Shown here: piece after piece, positions 43,715-51,273 of the stretch
How the letters are laid out: the number at the start of each line of letters is the position of its first letter
Numbering within the stretch: position 1 is the stretch's first letter
Source of the DNA: Microbacterium karelineae
GTDB lineage: Bacteria; Actinomycetota; Actinomycetes; Actinomycetales; Microbacteriaceae
DNA: 64,000 nucleotides
Direction of reading: 5' to 3'
NCBI RefSeq assembly: GCF_009745985.1
Contig: NZ_WFIX01000184.1
Coordinates: 1-64,000 of the forward strand
Notes under the pieces: generated by a model
What the model was told of the DNA's origin: nothing
Seen by the model: the letters and a program-made list of their open reading frames with translations, nothing else
Database searches by the model: none
Made by a program: the position numbers and the translations under genes

Positions 43715-43782
43715 GGAGCACATTCCTGGAGAGAAATAGTGATGAAGTTCTGTGTTTCGGATGGATGTGGCAGGATCTGCGC

Positions 43783-45234
43783 ATGACGACTCTCGAAGAC
43801 GAGATGGACGACACCTCCGACGCGATCGCGGTGGGGCGGCGGATCCGCGCTCTGCGCACGCAGCGCGGCATGCGCCTCGCGCAGCTCGCCTACGCCGTCG
43901 GCCGCGCACCGAGCCAGCTGTCGATGATCGAGAACGGCCACCGCGAGCCGCGGCTGTCGATGCTGCGCGCGATCGCGCGGGCGCTCGGTGTCTCGCCCGA
44001 CGAGCTGCTCGCCGCGGAGGAGCTGGATCCGCGCAGCGAGCTCGAGGTCGCGCTCGAGCGCGAGATGCGCTCGCCGCGGTTCCGCGAACTCGGGATCGAG
44101 CCGTTCCGGATCCCGAAGGGGATGCCCGATGAGGCGCTGTCGACGATCCTGCGGCTGACGGGTGAGATCGACCGGCTGCGCGACGAGCGGCAGGCGACGC
44201 CCGAGGAGGCGCGTCGCGCGAACCTCGAGCTGCGGCACCTCATGCGCGCCCAGGACAACTACTTCCCGGAGCTCGAGAAGACTGCGCAGGAGGTGCTCGC
44301 GGCGATCGACCACCCGGGAGGGCCCCTCACACAGCGCGCGGCGGGCGAGATCGCCGCCCATGTCGGGGTGACGCTCCACTATGTGCCGGACCTGCCGCAG
44401 TCGACGCGGAGCGTGCTCGACCTGCGCAATGGGCGCCTCTATCTGCCGAACCGGGCGTCGACGGATCCGCGCGGCCCCATGCTGCAGGCGCTTGCGAGCC
44501 GCATCCTCCGGCACTCGGAGCCGTCGTCGTATGCGGAGTTCCTCCGGCAGCGGGTCGAGCAGAACTACCTCGCGGGCGCGCTGCTCGTCCCGGAGAAGCG
44601 CGCCGTCACCGCGCTGCGCGAGGCGAAGGAGCGCCGCGCGATCTCGATCGAGGACCTGCGCGACGCGTACTCGGTGTCCTACGAGACGGCGGCGCACCGC
44701 TTCACGAACCTCGCGACGCGGCACCTCGGGATCCGTGTGCACTTCCTGAAGGTGCACGAGTCGGGCACGATCACGAAGGCGTACGAGAACGACGACGTGA
44801 ACTTCCCGACCGACCGGCTCGGATCCATCGAAGGGCAGATGTGCTGCCGCCGCTGGACGAGCCGCGTCGTGTTCGACGTCGACGACCGCTTCAACCCGTA
44901 CTTCCAGTACACCGACACGGGCGGCGGCACGTTCTGGTGCACGGCGCGGGTCGAGCAGTCGAGCCAGGGCGCGCACTCCGTCAGCGTGGGCGTGCGCTTC
45001 GACGACACGAAGTGGTTCGTCGGGCGCGACACCCTGAACCGCGGCGTCTCCCGCCACGCCGACGAGGTGTGCTGCCGGCGCCCGCCGGAGGACCTCGCCG
45101 ACAGGTGGCGCGACGGCGCTTGGCCGAACGTCGCGACGCCGCGCACGCTCCTCGCGACGCTGCCCACCGGATCCTTCCCCGGCGTCGACGCGACCGACGT
45201 CTACGAGTTCCTCGAGCAGCATGCGCCGTCCTGA
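43783..45234 (+). CDS. ramB: RamB-type regulator of acetate metabolism
   Basis: This is a 483-residue regulator of the ScfR (short-chain fatty acyl regulator) family. The N-terminal Xre-type HTH (residues ~15-70: [51 protein letters not shown]) is followed by a central IrrE/ImmA-like peptidase-fold domain and the C-terminal DUF2083/ScfRs domain with Cys residues ([18 protein letters not shown]). In C. glutamicum RamB represses aceA, aceB and others. Here it is divergent from aceA-aceB, which supports the same role. The ATG at 43783 fits family N-termini. Confidence 0.95.
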   Translation: MTTLEDEMDDTSDAIAVGRRIRALRTQRGMRLAQLAYAVGRAPSQLSMIENGHREPRLSMLRAIARALGVSPDELLAAEELDPRSELEVALEREMRSPRFRELGIEPFRIPKGMPDEALSTILRLTGEIDRLRDERQATPEEARRANLELRHLMRAQDNYFPELEKTAQEVLAAIDHPGGPLTQRAAGEIAAHVGVTLHYVPDLPQSTRSVLDLRNGRLYLPNRASTDPRGPMLQALASRILRHSEPSSYAEFLRQRVEQNYLAGALLVPEKRAVTALREAKERRAISIEDLRDAYSVSYETAAHRFTNLATRHLGIRVHFLKVHESGTITKAYENDDVNFPTDRLGSIEGQMCCRRWTSRVVFDVDDRFNPYFQYTDTGGGTFWCTARVEQSSQGAHSVSVGVRFDDTKWFVGRDTLNRGVSRHADEVCCRRPPEDLADRWRDGAWPNVATPRTLLATLPTGSFPGVDATDVYEFLEQHAPS

Positions 45235-45357
45235 GTCGCGAGCGCACTGGGACCGCACGATCGCATGACACGTCGTGTTCGTCGAGACGGATCCTGTGCG
45301 TTCGCGGGCGGTTAGCGTGGGGGAGGACCTCGTAACCCCGACGCGAAAGGTGACGTC

Positions 45358-46002
45358 ATGTCGCGCGTTCTCATCATCGGCGGCCACGGCAAGGTGGCAC
45401 TCCTCCTCGCACCCCTCCTCGTCTCCCGGGGCGACGAGGTCACGAGCGTCATCCGCAACCCCGCGCACGAGGCCGATGTCGCGACGACGGGCGCGACGCC
45501 GCGGGTCGCCGACGTCGAGAACCTCGACACGGACGCGATCGCCGAACTCATCCGCGGCCACGACGCCGTCGTCTGGTCCGCCGGCGCCGGCGGCGGCGAC
45601 CCCTACTGCACCTACGCGGTGGACCGCGACGCCGCGATCCGCTCGATGGACGCGGCGGCCGCGGCCGGCGCGGCGCGCTATGTCATGGTCTCGTTCCTGA
45701 ACTCGCGTACGGATCATGGCCTCACGGAGGCAGACGCGCTGTTCCACTACGCCGAGGCGAAGGCCGCCGCCGACGAGCACCTGCGCGGCAGCGGCCTCGA
45801 CTGGACAGTCCTCGGACCCGGCCCTCTGACGCTCGACGAGCCGACGGGGCTCGTCGAGACGCGCGAGCCCGGGCACGGCCAGGTCTCCCGCGCCGACGTC
45901 GCGGCGGTCGTGGCCGCGACGCTCGCGGATCCGTCGACGATCCGCCGGACGATCCCGTTCGGGAACGGCGAGGTGCCCATCGCGGAGGCGCTCGCGGCCT
46001 GA
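45358..46002 (+). CDS. NAD(P)H-binding SDR-like protein (YwnB type)
   Basis: This 214-residue protein is of the NAD(P)-dependent atypical/extended SDR group. Rossmann motif: LIIGGHGKVALLLAPLL. SFLNSRTDHGLTEADALFHYAEAKAAADEHLRGSGLDWTVLGPGPLT carries the YAEAK segment that substitutes for YxxxK. Related proteins act as flavin reductase-like or sugar-nucleotide modifying enzymes; function unknown. Preceded by AAAGGTGA. Confidence 0.9.
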   Translation: MSRVLIIGGHGKVALLLAPLLVSRGDEVTSVIRNPAHEADVATTGATPRVADVENLDTDAIAELIRGHDAVVWSAGAGGGDPYCTYAVDRDAAIRSMDAAAAAGAARYVMVSFLNSRTDHGLTEADALFHYAEAKAAADEHLRGSGLDWTVLGPGPLTLDEPTGLVETREPGHGQVSRADVAAVVAATLADPSTIRRTIPFGNGEVPIAEALAA

Positions 46003-46072
46003 GCGCTCGCGCGGTTCTGTCCGCGGCGACGCTCCTTCGAGCAGGGGCGTTCTGCCGCGACGGTCCGACGCG

Positions 46073-46078
46073 TAGTCT
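46073..46078 (+). promoter_or_regulatory. -10 element of pncA, leaderless
   Basis: TAGTCT ends 6 bases before the pncA ATG, so the mRNA should start at the start codon. Confidence 0.5.
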
Positions 46079-46084
46079 CGGGAC

Positions 46085-46666
46085 ATGGGACGCGCATTGC
46101 TCATCGTGGACGTGCAGAACGACTTCACCGAGGACGGCGCGCTCGCCGTCGCGGGCGGCGACGCCGTGGCCATCGGCGTCACGCGGCTGCTCGAGGCCAG
46201 GGCGCGCGAATACGACGCCATCATCGCGTCGCGCGACTGGCACGATGCAGACGGCGACAACGGCGGGCACTTCTCGGAGGACCCCGACTTCATCGACACC
46301 TGGCCGGTGCACTGCGTCGCGGGCACCCCCGGCGCCGAATACGATCCGTGGTTCGACCCGGCCGCCGTCACGCACCACGTGAAGAAGGGCCAGGGCGTCC
46401 CCGCGTATTCGATGTTCGAGGGCGCGACCGATGACGGCGAGACGGTCGCCGAGATCCTGGCCGAGCGCGGCGTCGACGGCGTCGACGTCGTGGGCCTCGC
46501 GACGGACCACTGCGTGCTCGCCTCGTCACGCGATGCCCTCGCCGCGGGGCTGCGCGTGCGGATCCTCACCGACCTCGTCGCGGGCGTCGCGCCGGATACG
46601 AGCTACGCCGCCCTCGAGAGGCTCGTCGCCGGCGGCGCGGAGCTCGGATCGGCCGGCGTGCACTGA
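46085..46666 (+). CDS. pncA: Nicotinamidase
   Basis: This 193-residue isochorismatase-fold amidase converts nicotinamide to nicotinate in the NAD salvage cycle and activates pyrazinamide in mycobacteria. The catalytic triad is visible: D9 (LLIVDVQNDF), K101 (HHVKKGQG) and C143 (ATDHCVLAS), with metal-site D51 and H53 (RDWHD). Length is normal for PncA. It probably has its own leaderless transcript. Confidence 0.95.
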   Translation: MGRALLIVDVQNDFTEDGALAVAGGDAVAIGVTRLLEARAREYDAIIASRDWHDADGDNGGHFSEDPDFIDTWPVHCVAGTPGAEYDPWFDPAAVTHHVKKGQGVPAYSMFEGATDDGETVAEILAERGVDGVDVVGLATDHCVLASSRDALAAGLRVRILTDLVAGVAPDTSYAALERLVAGGAELGSAGVH

Positions 46667-46714
46667 CGTCCTCGCCGCTCACTACCCTGGGAGGACAGGA
46701 CTGGGGAGGTCGCG

Positions 46715-47263
46715 GTGGCGGAACTGCTGGGGATCACGTGGCTCGAGGCGGCCGCGGTCGCCCTCGCGACGGTCGGGATGTATCTCGCGCTCGTCCTGCT
46801 CGTGCGCGTGCTCGGCCAGCGCATGCTGTCCGGCATGTCGAGCTACGACCTCGCGGCGGTCATCGCGTTCGGCGGCATCGTCGCGCGCGCGGCCCTCGGC
46901 GAGGCGCCCGTCCTCGGCGGCGGCATCGTCGCCCTCATCACGCTCGTGGCGCTGCAGGCGCTGTCCGGCGTCGTCCGGCGGACACGGTTCGGATCCCGCC
47001 TCGTCGTCAACCGGCCCGTCCTGCTGATGGCGGGCCCCGAGATCATCGAGCGGCACATGCGTCGGTGCCACGTGTCGACGGCCGAGCTGCACTCCCGCCT
47101 GCGCCAGGCCGGCGTCTCCCACCCGGACCAGGTGGGCGCCGTCGTGTTCGAGCCGTCGGGCGCGCTCAGCGTGGTCCGCGCGGGGCAGCCGATCGATCCG
47201 CGCGTCTTCGACGAGGTGATCGGCGCCGACCTCCTGACGACCGCCCCAGGACCCGTCAAGTAG
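46715..47263 (+). CDS. DUF421/YetF-family membrane protein
   Basis: This 182-residue protein has three N-terminal transmembrane helices (about residues 8-30, 44-66 and 72-92) and a soluble C-terminal DUF421 domain (AGPEIIERHMRRCHVSTAELHSRLRQAGVSHPDQVGAVVFEPSGALSVV). Members, such as YetF and YrbG relatives, are of unknown function, with some tied to spore or stress responses. GTG start with GGGGAGG. Its TAG stop is also the first half of the -10 for the tRNA-Lys gene. Confidence 0.9.
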   Translation: MAELLGITWLEAAAVALATVGMYLALVLLVRVLGQRMLSGMSSYDLAAVIAFGGIVARAALGEAPVLGGGIVALITLVALQALSGVVRRTRFGSRLVVNRPVLLMAGPEIIERHMRRCHVSTAELHSRLRQAGVSHPDQVGAVVFEPSGALSVVRAGQPIDPRVFDEVIGADLLTTAPGPVK

Positions 47264-47266
47264 GCT
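47261..47266 (+). promoter_or_regulatory. -10 element of tRNA-Lys overlapping the DUF421 stop codon
   Basis: TAGGCT begins with the TAG stop of the upstream gene and ends six bases before the first base of tRNA-Lys. This would give a primary transcript starting close to the mature 5' end. Confidence 0.45.
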
Positions 47267-47272
47267 GGATCC

Positions 47273-47345
47273 GCGCCTATAGCTCAGTTGGCAGAGCATC
47301 GGACTTTTAATCCGCGGGTCCCGGGTTCGAGCCCCGGTGGGCGCA
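47273..47345 (+). tRNA. tRNA-Lys (TTT anticodon)
   Basis: This 73-base cloverleaf has acceptor GCGCCTA pairing with TGGGCGC (one G-U), D arm GCTC/GAGC, anticodon stem TCGGA/TCCGC with loop CTTTTAA (anticodon TTT), and T arm CCGGG-TTCGAGC-CCCGG. CCA is not encoded. Confidence 0.95.
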
Positions 47346-47403
47346 CTGCTGAGGCTCCTCGGTCGAAGCGGCGTATGAGGGCGCGAAGGTCCCCTCTCGG
47401 CCG

Positions 47404-48213
47404 TCAGTCGACCTCCGGGCGCAGGGCGAGGATCGCCTCGACCTCGCGATGGATGCGATCGTGGTCGATAGGCAGGAAGCCGAGTTCGTCCGCGATTCGC
47501 GTGCCGAGTCGCGCGAACAGGTGGATCGACGCGCGCAGCGCCTTCGCCGAGTCTTCAGCATCGAAGCGGCCCCAGCATTGTTCGAGCGCCTGTTGCACGT
47601 CGGCGTCCATCCACTGCCGCATACGGGAGCCGAGGAAGCGCACGTCGTGGTCGAACCCGTGACGCACGCGATGATCCCACTCGATGACCGTCAGCAGGGA
47701 TGCCTTCAGATCCCTGTCGCGGATCTTGCTCGACCAGGGCTCGTCGCGGGCGATCGCCTTCGCGCACATCAGCGCGGCCGCGTACCCCCAGTCGACTCGC
47801 TCGCGGAACGCCGCCTCGTCAGGCAGCGCGGACTCCGCCGACTCCTGGCGCAGCGATCCGGAGACGCCGTCCTTGTCCACAAGGACGCTGAAGGGCCGCT
47901 CGCGGCGGATGGACGGCAGCGCGGCGGCGGCGATGACGGTCAGATCCAGCTTGCCGCCGACGTAGTACACCAGGCGGGACGGATGCCATCCGGGGATGGA
48001 TAGGCGTTCGACGACGAGCACGTCTCCGAGCTGATTCCACCAGGAATCATCCGCGAGCAGCGGCGCTGGATCCGTGGCGTAGATCTCGATATCGCGATCC
48101 GACAGCGGGTGTGCCTCATGTGCCGCGGCGGAACCGGTCATCACCATCGCCCGCACGTTCTCGTCGTTCCGCGCCCACGCGGTCAGAGTCTCGATCGCCC
48201 TGTCGTAGTCCAC
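47404..48213 (-). CDS. Aminoglycoside 6-adenylyltransferase-like nucleotidyltransferase
   Basis: This 269-residue protein of the streptomycin adenylyltransferase (ANT(6)/AadE) family has nucleotidyltransferase motif G27-S28 ... D39-x-D41 (MTGSAAAHEAHPLSDRDIEIY) and further family marks (GYAAALMCAKAIARDEPW, KASLLTVIEWDHRVRHGFD). Enzymes of this family add AMP to streptomycin. Chromosomal actinobacterial members are often cryptic, so resistance should not be assumed. GTG start at 48213 chosen; slightly shorter than AadE (about 300). Located 16 bases after the lipoprotein gene on the same strand. Confidence 0.87.
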   Translation of the reverse strand: MDYDRAIETLTAWARNDENVRAMVMTGSAAAHEAHPLSDRDIEIYATDPAPLLADDSWWNQLGDVLVVERLSIPGWHPSRLVYYVGGKLDLTVIAAAALPSIRRERPFSVLVDKDGVSGSLRQESAESALPDEAAFRERVDWGYAAALMCAKAIARDEPWSSKIRDRDLKASLLTVIEWDHRVRHGFDHDVRFLGSRMRQWMDADVQQALEQCWGRFDAEDSAKALRASIHLFARLGTRIADELGFLPIDHDRIHREVEAILALRPEVD

Positions 48214-48229
48214 GCCGTGACCGCGCGCC

Positions 48230-48841
48230 CTACTCGACCGCGATCGCGCTGTCGGCGCCGTAATCGAACAGCGTGCCACCGCCCGCCGTGCCCTCTGCGA
48301 ACTCGAACTCGTACGCGAGGAGCCGGCCGTCCTCGTCGATCCACCAGGTCTCGGTGCGGTCGTCGGCGGTGAGCTCGTAGCCGCGCGTCGAGGTGCCGTC
48401 GACGTCCTTGCCTCCGACCTCCTCGAAGGCGGTCGCCGACGCAGCGAGATCCTCCTGCACCTGCGCCCAGTCCCAGCTGGCGGCGAATGCGTCCGGAGTG
48501 ACGGCGTCGCTGCGCCGGGCGTCGCCTCCGCCCTCGTTGGTCCAGTACTCCCCGTCGATGATCCATTCGTCGCGTTCGGCGCCGGGCGTCGTCGACTCCA
48601 CGTGCAGGGCGGACACCTCGCCTCCCTCATAGGTCGTGGCGCCCTCGAAGGTCTCGTCGCCCGTCGTCATCGTGAAGCGCACGGATCCCGCGTCGCGGAT
48701 CGCGCCGGCCGTGGTCTCGCCGATCGTGTCGAGCGTCATGCCGCCTGCGCCGCAACCCGCGAGGGCGAGGACGGTGCCGGTCGCGGCGAGTGCCGTGACG
48801 GCGCGGGCATAGGCCGCTGTGGCGGTGCGGAGGAACCTCAT
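48230..48841 (-). CDS. LppX/LprG-like lipoprotein of unknown function
   Basis: This 203-residue exported lipoprotein has a signal with lipobox LAGC (Cys about residue 30). After it, TGDETFEGATTYEGGEVSALHVE, DGEYWTNEGGG, DVDGTSTRGYELTADDRTETWWIDEDGRLLAYEFEFAEG resemble the antiparallel beta sheet of mycobacterial LppX/LprG-like lipid-binding lipoproteins. Similarity is by pattern only. A leaderless -10 precedes it: TACGAT (48848-48853) is 6 bases from the start codon. Confidence 0.78.
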   Translation of the reverse strand: MRFLRTATAAYARAVTALAATGTVLALAGCGAGGMTLDTIGETTAGAIRDAGSVRFTMTTGDETFEGATTYEGGEVSALHVESTTPGAERDEWIIDGEYWTNEGGGDARRSDAVTPDAFAASWDWAQVQEDLAASATAFEEVGGKDVDGTSTRGYELTADDRTETWWIDEDGRLLAYEFEFAEGTAGGGTLFDYGADSAIAVE

Positions 48842-48855
48842 GCCCTCATCGTACG
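48838..48855 (-). promoter_or_regulatory. Leaderless promoter block, copy 1 of a duplicated 18-base motif
   Basis: The plus-strand bases tcatgccctcatcgtacg (minus strand: -10 TACGAT, six bases, ATGA) are identical to 50717-50734 upstream of the pirin leader ORF. Both drive minus-strand genes from the same internal position, from -10 to start codon. Confidence 0.65.
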
Positions 48856-48890
48856 AGCGCCGGTGCGTGGTGCGGGCGGGCGAAGCACCC

Positions 48891-48948
48891 CTCCCGAGTG
48901 CCGCGCGGCCCCAGCGAAGCGTTCGAAGGGCGGGTCGGCACTCGGGAG
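48891..48948. repeat. Intergenic inverted repeat with 13-base arms
   Basis: CTCCCGAGTGCCG (48891-48903) and its reverse complement CGGCACTCGGGAG (48936-48948) enclose 32 bases between the lipoprotein promoter and the GNAT stop. Its spacing resembles the 39234-39295 unit, although the sequence differs. Confidence 0.65.
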
Positions 48949-48960
48949 CCGCAGCGTGCG

Positions 48961-49308
48961 TCAGCCCTCGCGCACGGCGGCGGCCTCGCGGTGCGCGTCG
49001 CGGGGGTCGACGACGACATCCGCATACTCGGGGTGCTTCCGGACCCACACGGCGACATACGAGCAGACCGGCACGAGCTTCAGGCCGCGCGCGACGATGT
49101 CGTCGGCGACCGCCGTCACGAGGATCGAGGCGAGGCCCTGGCCGCCGTACTCCTTCGACACGATGGTGCGGAACAGCACCCGCTCGTCGGCGACGTCGAC
49201 GTAGGCCTCTTCGCCGATCTCCGCGGCACCTCCGTCGGCCGCGCGGTCGACGAGGACGAAGCGCGATTCGGCCTCGCGGTGCTCGATGGCGAAACGGTCA
49301 TCGGTCAT
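48961..49308 (-). CDS. Small GNAT acetyltransferase-like protein, copy 1
   Basis: This 115-residue protein has the Gcn5-related fold of the YjdJ/GNAT short branch: VLFRTIVSKEYGGQGLASILVTAVADDIVARGLKLVPVCSYVAVWVRKHPEYADV contains the acetyl-CoA loop (YGGQGLAS). The substrate is unknown. It lies downstream of an almost matching gene, so the pair is a tandem duplication. GAGGAGA ribosome site. Confidence 0.87.
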   Translation of the reverse strand: MTDDRFAIEHREAESRFVLVDRAADGGAAEIGEEAYVDVADERVLFRTIVSKEYGGQGLASILVTAVADDIVARGLKLVPVCSYVAVWVRKHPEYADVVVDPRDAHREAAAVREG

Positions 49309-49346
49309 GGGGTCTCCTCGTGTGTCGATGGGGCGGATCCGCGTGT

Positions 49347-49688
49347 TCACCGCGGCCGTCGGCTCACGGCGCGCAGATGCTCGGGGCGGACGGCGACGGC
49401 GTGATCGGCGTGTTCGGGGTGCTTCGGGAGCCAGGTCTTCACATACGGGCACACCGGGACCACGACCTTCCCGTGTGCCACGACGTCGTCGACCACTGCC
49501 GAGACGAGACGCGAGGCGAGGCCCCGCCCGCCGTAGTCGTCCGACACGAGCGTGTGGAAGAGCACGCGCTCGTCGCCGACGTCGACGTAGCTCTCCTCGC
49601 CGATGACGGCGTCGTCCGACTCGCGGTCGATGAGCACGTAGCGGCTCTCGGGGGTGCGGTGCTCCACGGCGAAGCGGTCCTCGGTCAT
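49347..49688 (-). CDS. Small GNAT acetyltransferase-like protein, copy 2
   Basis: This 113-residue paralogue of the preceding gene shares long blocks (DERVLFHTLVSDDYGGRGLASRLVSAV, VPVCPYVKTWLPKHPEHAD) in the same order. It is likely an acetyltransferase with a small acceptor. GAGGAGG ribosome site. The pair lies just downstream of the pirin gene (13 bases) and may be co-transcribed with it. Confidence 0.87.
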   Translation of the reverse strand: MTEDRFAVEHRTPESRYVLIDRESDDAVIGEESYVDVGDERVLFHTLVSDDYGGRGLASRLVSAVVDDVVAHGKVVVPVCPYVKTWLPKHPEHADHAVAVRPEHLRAVSRRPR

Positions 49689-49701
49689 GTGGGCATCCTC
49701 C

Positions 49702-50685
49702 TCAGGCGCGCGGGCGCAGCCGCGCGTTCGGCAGGGCGGGGGCGGGGAGCGGATCCGGCTGGCCGGCGGGGAAGGATCCGAAGAGCGGATCCTCGGCGTC
49801 GCCGTTCTCGAAGCCGAGCTCGGCCTGGTACCGGCGCCGGAAGTCGACGATCTCGTCGTGCGAGCGGCCCACGAAGTTCCACCACATCACGATCTGCTCA
49901 CCGAGGGGCACACCGCCGAGGAGGATGATCCGCGCGGGCGCGTCGCCGGCCTCGATGACGAGGGCATCGGATCCGACGGGCACGTAGGCGAGGGCTCGGT
50001 GCGCGACGTGTGTGCCGTTCACCCGGACGCCGCCCGTCTCGGCGAGGACTGCGAGCTCGAAGTCGGAGCGGACGTCGAGGGCGACCCGCGCGCCGGCCTC
50101 GAGAGTCAGCTCGGCGCCGAGCAGGTCGGGCGTACGCGTCTCGACGGGCGAGACGGATCCGGCCAGGGCGCCGATGAACACGCGTGCGGCGACGCCGGGG
50201 GCGGGGGAGACCGACTCGGGGGCGTAATGGGCGAACGCGTTGTCGCCGAACCGCGTCGCGTCGGGGAGCGCGTACCAGAGCTGCACCCCGTGGAGCGTCG
50301 TCGCGGGCGTCGAGATCTCCTGGTGGGTGATCCCGCGTCCGGCGACCATGAGGTTCAGCTCGCCGGGCACGATCCGCGCCGCGTTCCCGCCGGAGTCGAG
50401 GTGCTCGACCTCTCCGGAGAAGAGCCACGACACCGTGGCGAGGCCGGTGTGCGGGTGGCGCGGCACGAGCATGCCGCCCGTCTCGGAGACGTCGTCGGGA
50501 CCGTAGTGATCGAGGAAGCACCAGGCGCCGACGAGCGAGCGCCTCTTCTGGGGCAGCGTGCGCGACACGGGCATCGCGCGCGGTCCGCCGAGGGGCACGG
50601 CGCGCGGCAGCAGCACCTCGACGTCGCGACACGGCTCGCCCGGCTCGAGCACCTGGACCCGCGGGTCGCGCTCCTCGTTGCTCAT
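49702..50685 (-). CDS. Pirin-family protein (bicupin)
   Basis: This 327-residue protein has the pirin double-cupin fold: MPVSRTLPQKRRSLVGAWCFLDHYGPDDV, metal-binding His in PRHPHTGLATVSWLFSGEVEHLDSGGNAARIVPGELNLMVAGRGITHQEIS, and a C-terminal cupin with IEAGDAPARIILLGGVPLGEQIVMWWNFVGRSHDEI. Bacterial pirins act as quercetin 2,3-dioxygenase-like enzymes or regulators. Its ATG lies in the stop of a 12-codon leader ORF (ATGA), so translation may be coupled to it. Confidence 0.94.
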   Translation of the reverse strand: MSNEERDPRVQVLEPGEPCRDVEVLLPRAVPLGGPRAMPVSRTLPQKRRSLVGAWCFLDHYGPDDVSETGGMLVPRHPHTGLATVSWLFSGEVEHLDSGGNAARIVPGELNLMVAGRGITHQEISTPATTLHGVQLWYALPDATRFGDNAFAHYAPESVSPAPGVAARVFIGALAGSVSPVETRTPDLLGAELTLEAGARVALDVRSDFELAVLAETGGVRVNGTHVAHRALAYVPVGSDALVIEAGDAPARIILLGGVPLGEQIVMWWNFVGRSHDEIVDFRRRYQAELGFENGDAEDPLFGSFPAGQPDPLPAPALPNARLRPRA

Positions 50686-50720
50686 CGCAGCACAGTGTCG
50701 CCGACGGATCCCGAGTTCAT
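50682..50720 (-). CDS. Leaderless 12-codon ORF translationally linked to pirin
   Basis: The ORF MNSGSVGDTVLR ends in TGA that overlaps the pirin ATG by four bases (ATGA). It begins 6 bases after a -10 TACGAT (50727-50732), so it should be the first codon of a leaderless mRNA. It is either a real leader peptide controlling pirin, or a mis-assigned 5' end of another start. The encoded sequence has no repeats of one amino acid that would suggest attenuation. Confidence 0.5.
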   Translation of the reverse strand: MNSGSVGDTVLR

Positions 50721-50734
50721 GCCCTCATCGTACG
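50717..50734 (-). promoter_or_regulatory. Leaderless promoter block, copy 2 of a duplicated 18-base motif
   Basis: Identical to 48838-48855 over 18 bases, spanning -10 TACGAT, the 6-base gap and the start codon of the 12-codon ORF. The remainder of the promoter lies inside the 3' end of the DUF3817 gene. Confidence 0.65.
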
Positions 50735-50736
50735 GG

Positions 50737-51192
50737 TCAGGCGCGGGGCACGGGCGGGCCGAGCCACAGCAGCACGACGAACACGGCCGCCACACCTGCG
50801 ATCGCGAGCACGGCGGCGGTGACCGGGCGGCGGAGCACCCATGCCTGCGCGTGCTCGACGGCGCCGGTGGGATCCTCGTGGCCCGGAGCGAGACGCCAAT
50901 GCGCCGCGAGGAGGCCGCGCCGGTCGACGACGCGCTCGAAGGGCAGCGTCGCGAACGGGACGACCGCAGCGACGAGGCCGAGGGCGCCCGTCGCGGGCCG
51001 CCACCTCCCGTCGACCCACGTGAACACCGTCACTGCGCAGTACGAGAGGAAGACGAAGCCGTGGATGCCGCCGGCGGGCCCGACAGCGGCGTCCGTGACG
51101 CCGAAGGCCCGCAGCACGATCGCGGAGATGAGGCCCGCCCACGTGACGAGCTCGGCGAGGGCGACGGTGCGGAAGAGGAAGCGAGGAGTCAC
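50737..51192 (-). CDS. DUF3817 membrane protein
   Basis: This 151-residue protein has about four transmembrane segments (LFRTVALAELVTWAGLISAIVLR, GGIHGFVFLSYCAVTVF, ALGLVAAVVPFATLPF and a C-terminal VLAIAGVAAVFVVLLWLG). It belongs to DUF3817, common in Actinobacteria and of unknown function. GTG at 51192 with a leaderless -10 TAACGT (51199-51204), 6 bases away. Confidence 0.9.
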   Translation of the reverse strand: MTPRFLFRTVALAELVTWAGLISAIVLRAFGVTDAAVGPAGGIHGFVFLSYCAVTVFTWVDGRWRPATGALGLVAAVVPFATLPFERVVDRRGLLAAHWRLAPGHEDPTGAVEHAQAWVLRRPVTAAVLAIAGVAAVFVVLLWLGPPVPRA

Positions 51193-51198
51193 GCCCTC

Positions 51199-51266
51199 AC
51201 GTTATCCGGGTGAGCCGAGGCGTCCTCTGTGAACGCCTTATCTCAGTCCGCGGTGACTGCTACCGT
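51199..51266. promoter_or_regulatory. Pair of divergent leaderless promoters
   Basis: Minus-strand TAACGT (51199-51204) ends 6 bases before the DUF3817 GTG at 51192. Plus-strand TACCGT (51261-51266) ends 7 bases before the ATG at 51274. Both genes should therefore have transcripts without leader. Confidence 0.5.
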
Positions 51267-51273
51267 GAGCGCC

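Noticed and set aside
46003-46060. Direct repeat of GTTCTGtCCGCGGCGAC-type bases upstream of pncA
   Set aside because: The two copies match only partly and show no inverted symmetry, so I could not support a regulatory or mobile element.
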